From Erysipelotrichaceae bacterium (GTDB taxonomy: Bacteria; Bacillota_I; Bacilli_A; Erysipelotrichales; Erysipelotrichaceae), in assembly GCA_003543215.1 (NCBI GenBank), contig DPJD01000001.1, positions 217,172-269,523 on the forward strand: a stretch of 52,352 nt of DNA, written 5' to 3'. Positions 50,277 to 52,352 of the stretch are shown here, piece by piece. Under the pieces are notes generated by a model that saw nothing but the letters and a program-made list of their open reading frames with translations, did no database searches and was not told where the DNA came from. Positions within the stretch are counted from its first letter, which is position 1. Every line of letters starts with the position of its first letter. A program made the translations under genes and the position numbers.

Positions 50277-51443
50277 ATGCGTTTAAAGCGAAAATTTAAA
50301 AATACGATCTATATTGCATCGACCCTCGTTTTTGGATGGGTCATAACGGTTTCTGGAATCTCTGCCATGAAACATCTCAATAAGCTGGATGCGGTTGAGT
50401 TTAGAGTAGAGGGGGAGACACGTTTTACTTTGCCTGCGGATCAAGCGGATGAAGTCGATTTAATCCTTAAAAAGTACAAATTAAATTATTTATCAAAATC
50501 AAGTATTGCTCCTGAAGCAAAGATTCTTAAAGTGGATTTTCAACAAAAAATTGAAATAATTCCAGTTAAAGTAGATGATGAGTTCACATTTAATAGTATT
50601 GATGATTTAACAGCTGATCTCAGCCGTAATGAAGTCGAGGCAGATTGGTATACGATTGTATCTGGCGATAATCTTTGGCAGATAGCAATGGATCGTACGG
50701 ATGTTACATTAACAACAATTCAAGACTATAATCCACTGTTGGATTTAAATGCCATAATTTATCCTGGGAAAGAAATTCTCTTAAAACCAGCGGATCCAGT
50801 TTACGATGTGGAAGTTCATTTGGAGAACATCGCATTGGAACCGGTAGAGTTTGATACGATTCGTATCAAAGATGAAAGTCTATTGACATCACAACGTGTC
50901 ATCCTCAAAGAAGGTATCGAAGGGGAGAAGAAAGTTGTTTACGATATCACCATCGTCAATGGATATCCAACGGAAGTACTCGCCATTCAAGAAACCGTGC
51001 TTAAACAACCTGTCAGTGCTGAAGTCAAGGTAGGCACGAAGCGAACGGTTGGCCGTAGTGGTGGTAATAATTATGGTGTTGTGTCTGGTCGTTTATCGAG
51101 CAATTATGGTTATCGTACACATCCAATTTCAGGTCGTCGCATCTTCCATAATGGCATCGATTTGGCAGCCCCAACCGGTACTGCTGTCTATGCCTATGCG
51201 GATGGTAAAGTCACGAGTGTTTCTCAAGATAACACCTTAGGTAAATACATCACGATCGATCATGGTGGTGGTTTAAAGACGCGTTATCTCCACTTGTCTG
51301 CATATAAAGTCAGCGTTGGGGATAAGGTTACAGCGGGTCAAAGAATCGGCTCAGTTGGGAATACAGGTTATAGCACAGGCTCTCACCTCCATTTCGAAGT
51401 CTTGAAGAATGGTTCGTATGTCAGCCCATGGAATTACATCTAA
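50277..51443 (+). CDS. LysM-G5-M23 peptidoglycan endopeptidase
   Basis: A 388-residue cell-wall enzyme. A basic N-terminus and one membrane helix (about 10-30) act as anchor or uncleaved signal. Then come a LysM domain (WYTIVSGDNLWQIA, about 124-170), a G5 domain (about 175-255) and an M23 LytM-type peptidase (about 275-385). The zinc ligands H291 and D295 are in HNGIDLAAP, and H370-x-H372 in SHLHFEV, so the domain looks active, unlike regulator-type LytM proteins. ATG 50277 is preferred over ATG 50271 because the GGAAAGG site directly touches the latter. It cleaves peptide cross-bridges during wall growth. Confidence 0.92.
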   Translation: MRLKRKFKNTIYIASTLVFGWVITVSGISAMKHLNKLDAVEFRVEGETRFTLPADQADEVDLILKKYKLNYLSKSSIAPEAKILKVDFQQKIEIIPVKVDDEFTFNSIDDLTADLSRNEVEADWYTIVSGDNLWQIAMDRTDVTLTTIQDYNPLLDLNAIIYPGKEILLKPADPVYDVEVHLENIALEPVEFDTIRIKDESLLTSQRVILKEGIEGEKKVVYDITIVNGYPTEVLAIQETVLKQPVSAEVKVGTKRTVGRSGGNNYGVVSGRLSSNYGYRTHPISGRRIFHNGIDLAAPTGTAVYAYADGKVTSVSQDNTLGKYITIDHGGGLKTRYLHLSAYKVSVGDKVTAGQRIGSVGNTGYSTGSHLHFEVLKNGSYVSPWNYI

Positions 51444-51449
51444 TCAAGC

Positions 51450-51477
51450 AAGCATCTACTGTGTAGGTGCTTTTTTA
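51450..51477 (+). terminator. Terminator of the wall hydrolase gene
   Basis: AAGCATCTAC/GTAGGTGCTT with one wobble pair, TGT loop, T run. Confidence 0.88.
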
Positions 51478-51518
51478 TTGTGATTCACATCACATTCAGT
51501 GATTTTAACCTTGTTTTT

Positions 51519-51527
51519 TGATATAAT
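51519..51527 (+). promoter_or_regulatory. Extended -10 promoter of the DUF454 gene, leaderless layout
   Basis: TGATATAAT with 7 nt between the -10 box and the ATG at 51535, so transcription should start at the start codon. No ribosome binding site is present. Confidence 0.6.
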
Positions 51528-51534
51528 AAGAAAC

Positions 51535-51897
51535 ATGTTAAAAATCTTATATCAAGTGGGTGGCAGTATCAGTATTGGCTTGGCAATGACCGGTTTATTT
51601 TTACCTGTTCTACCGACGACACCTTTTGTGTTATTGGCAATCTTCTTGTTTGGTAAGAGTCAACCCGAGAAGGTCAATGAAATCATTCATCATCCCAAAC
51701 TTGGACCTTTTGTGCAAGATTACCTCGATCCCCAAGGGATACCTATGAAATCAAAAATAAAAGCACTGATCGTGCTTTGGATGAGTATTCTTATAAGTGT
51801 CATCTTCTTCATACCACTCATCGCAATAAAGATACTTATTCTAAGCATTGCGTCGATGGTTTCTGTCTATATCCTGTCACGACCCACAAAAATTTAA
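51535..51897 (+). CDS. YbaN/DUF454-family membrane protein
   Basis: A 120-residue inner-membrane protein. It shows the DUF454 signature GLFLPVLPTTPFVLLAIFLFGKSQP, the middle HPKLGPFVQDYLDPQGIPMKSK segment, and two C-terminal hydrophobic helices. The function of the family is unknown. The frame is open from 51499, but ATG 51535 is chosen as it matches the family's start and lies 7 nt after a good -10 box. Own terminator follows. Confidence 0.85.
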   Translation: MLKILYQVGGSISIGLAMTGLFLPVLPTTPFVLLAIFLFGKSQPEKVNEIIHHPKLGPFVQDYLDPQGIPMKSKIKALIVLWMSILISVIFFIPLIAIKILILSIASMVSVYILSRPTKI

Positions 51898-51909
51898 GAA
51901 ATTATCAAG

Positions 51910-51929
51910 CCACTTCGAAGTGGTTTTTT
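51910..51929 (+). terminator. Terminator of the DUF454 gene
   Basis: CCACTTCGAAGTGG (51910-51923) forms a stem with minimal loop, followed by six T residues. Confidence 0.8.
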
Positions 51930-51998
51930 AATGCGATATGTTGAGCATATCAATGGCATTCGAACAAAATCATGTTAAATTGAAGAAAATAATCTAAA

Positions 51999-52030
51999 AT
52001 AACGCAACTTTTTATCAAAACTTGCGTTAT
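51999..52030 (+). promoter_or_regulatory. Leader hairpin upstream of the ECF sigma factor gene
   Basis: ATAACGCAA (51999-52007) and TTGCGTTAT (52022-52030) are a perfect 9-bp inverted repeat; TTTT and AAAA inside it can extend the helix past a C-C mismatch. No T run follows, so it is an operator or mRNA leader structure, ending 8 nt before the GGGAGGA site. Confidence 0.55.
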
Positions 52031-52050
52031 ATAAGTGGGAGGACTTTTTA

Positions 52051-52352
52051 ATGAACTTAGAAGTAGAACAAAGCTTAGTTCTAAGAAGTAAAACCGATGT
52101 GCAAGCTTTTGCGGAATTATATGAAGAAAACTATGCTTTGATTCTTAATTACGTCATTCGAAGAACAGGGAATGTGGATCTCTCCAAAGATATCGTTTCC
52201 AATACCTTTTTAAAGGCAATGGAAAACATCCAACGTTTTCAATGGCGTAATGTACCTTTTTCTGCGTGGTTGTATCGAATTGCGAACAATGAGATCAATC
52301 AAATGTATCGTGATGCGAAGAAACAAGCCATTTCCCTCGATCAACTCCAAGA
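52051..52352 (+). CDS. ECF-type RNA polymerase sigma factor (partial, 5' end)
   Basis: The first 100 residues of a sigma-70 family protein, cut by the right edge. Region 2 is clear: FAELYEENYALILNYVIRRTG, then DLSKDIVSNTFLKAMENI (region 2.2) and FSAWLYRIANNEINQMYRD (regions 2.3-2.4). The spacing is that of extracytoplasmic-function sigma factors. GGGAGGA site at good spacing from ATG 52051. A matching anti-sigma gene may lie beyond the window. Confidence 0.88.
   Translation, partial: MNLEVEQSLVLRSKTDVQAFAELYEENYALILNYVIRRTGNVDLSKDIVSNTFLKAMENIQRFQWRNVPFSAWLYRIANNEINQMYRDAKKQAISLDQLQ

Noticed and set aside
3901..51954. The 14-mer TTGAGCATATCAAT occurs at 3901-3914 and again at 51941-51954.
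   Set aside because: A few 14-nt matches are expected by chance in 52 kb, the flanks differ and the positions relative to genes are not alike.
1..52352. CRISPR arrays, tRNA or rRNA genes, insertion sequences, phage genes.
   Set aside because: None was found: no spaced direct repeats, no transposase or integrase motifs and no cloverleaf-like sequences were recognised.

Overview
The window is a stretch of bacterial chromosome that reads as a low-to-moderate GC, Gram-positive (Bacillota-type) organism. Ribosome binding sites are strong AAAGGAG types, intergenic gaps are short, operons have 4-17 nt gene overlaps, TGG is used for Trp and TGA is a normal stop. A LysM-G5-M23 wall hydrolase and lipobox-bearing ABC binding proteins indicate a monoderm with peptidoglycan. 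An Erysipelotrichia-like or related lineage is possible, but I cannot fix the taxon from sequence alone. No rRNA, tRNA, CRISPR array, IS element or prophage was seen.

Layout. 1-4.7 kb: tail of a membrane protein, an M20 dipeptidase, two tandem SAM-hydrolase (DUF62) genes, an AlkD-type DNA repair protein and a flavin reductase-like protein. 4.7-6.1 kb: an AT-rich two-gene island on the minus strand (membrane-anchored XRE regulator plus secreted protein), then ferritin. 7.1-13 kb: MFS transporter, RelB/RelE toxin-antitoxin, a CadC/CadA metal-efflux operon, a small membrane protein and a heliorhodopsin gene. 13-20.6 kb: MATE exporter and a divergent threonine locus (thrC-thrB-ACT protein-EamA exporter one way, hom-lysC the other). 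20.6-27.7 kb: a LacI regulator and a sugar ABC transporter-fructokinase-amylosucrase operon that reads as a sucrose pathway. 27.7-31.2 kb: ppx-ppk1 polyphosphate operon with two small genes. 31.3-38.1 kb: MerR regulator, esterase, beta-hydroxyacid dehydrogenase, a YehZYXW-type osmolyte ABC operon, threonylcarbamoyl-AMP synthase. 38.2-45.7 kb: GH1 6-phospho-beta-glucosidase, zinc metallopeptidase, metallo-beta-lactamase protein, an operon of metallophosphoesterase, two nucleoside hydrolases and a VOC protein, and MntP. 45.8-52.35 kb: HerA-like ATPase, a yybP-ykoY manganese riboswitch controlling a P2-type ATPase, the wall hydrolase, a DUF454 protein and the start of an ECF sigma factor.

How the parts work together. 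Metal handling recurs: ferritin, Zn/Cd/Pb efflux under an ArsR sensor, and two manganese exporters of different families, one with a riboswitch whose P1 helix and terminator are mutually exclusive. Carbon and storage also recur: sucrose uptake with intracellular glucan formation, and polyphosphate synthesis and breakdown. The most notable items are the heliorhodopsin with a palindromic operator at its promoter, the duplicated SAM hydrolase in which the second copy lacks the catalytic His, the amylosucrase operon, the AT-rich island, and a recurring promoter layout in which the -10 box lies 6-9 nt before a start codon without a good ribosome binding site, implying leaderless mRNAs.
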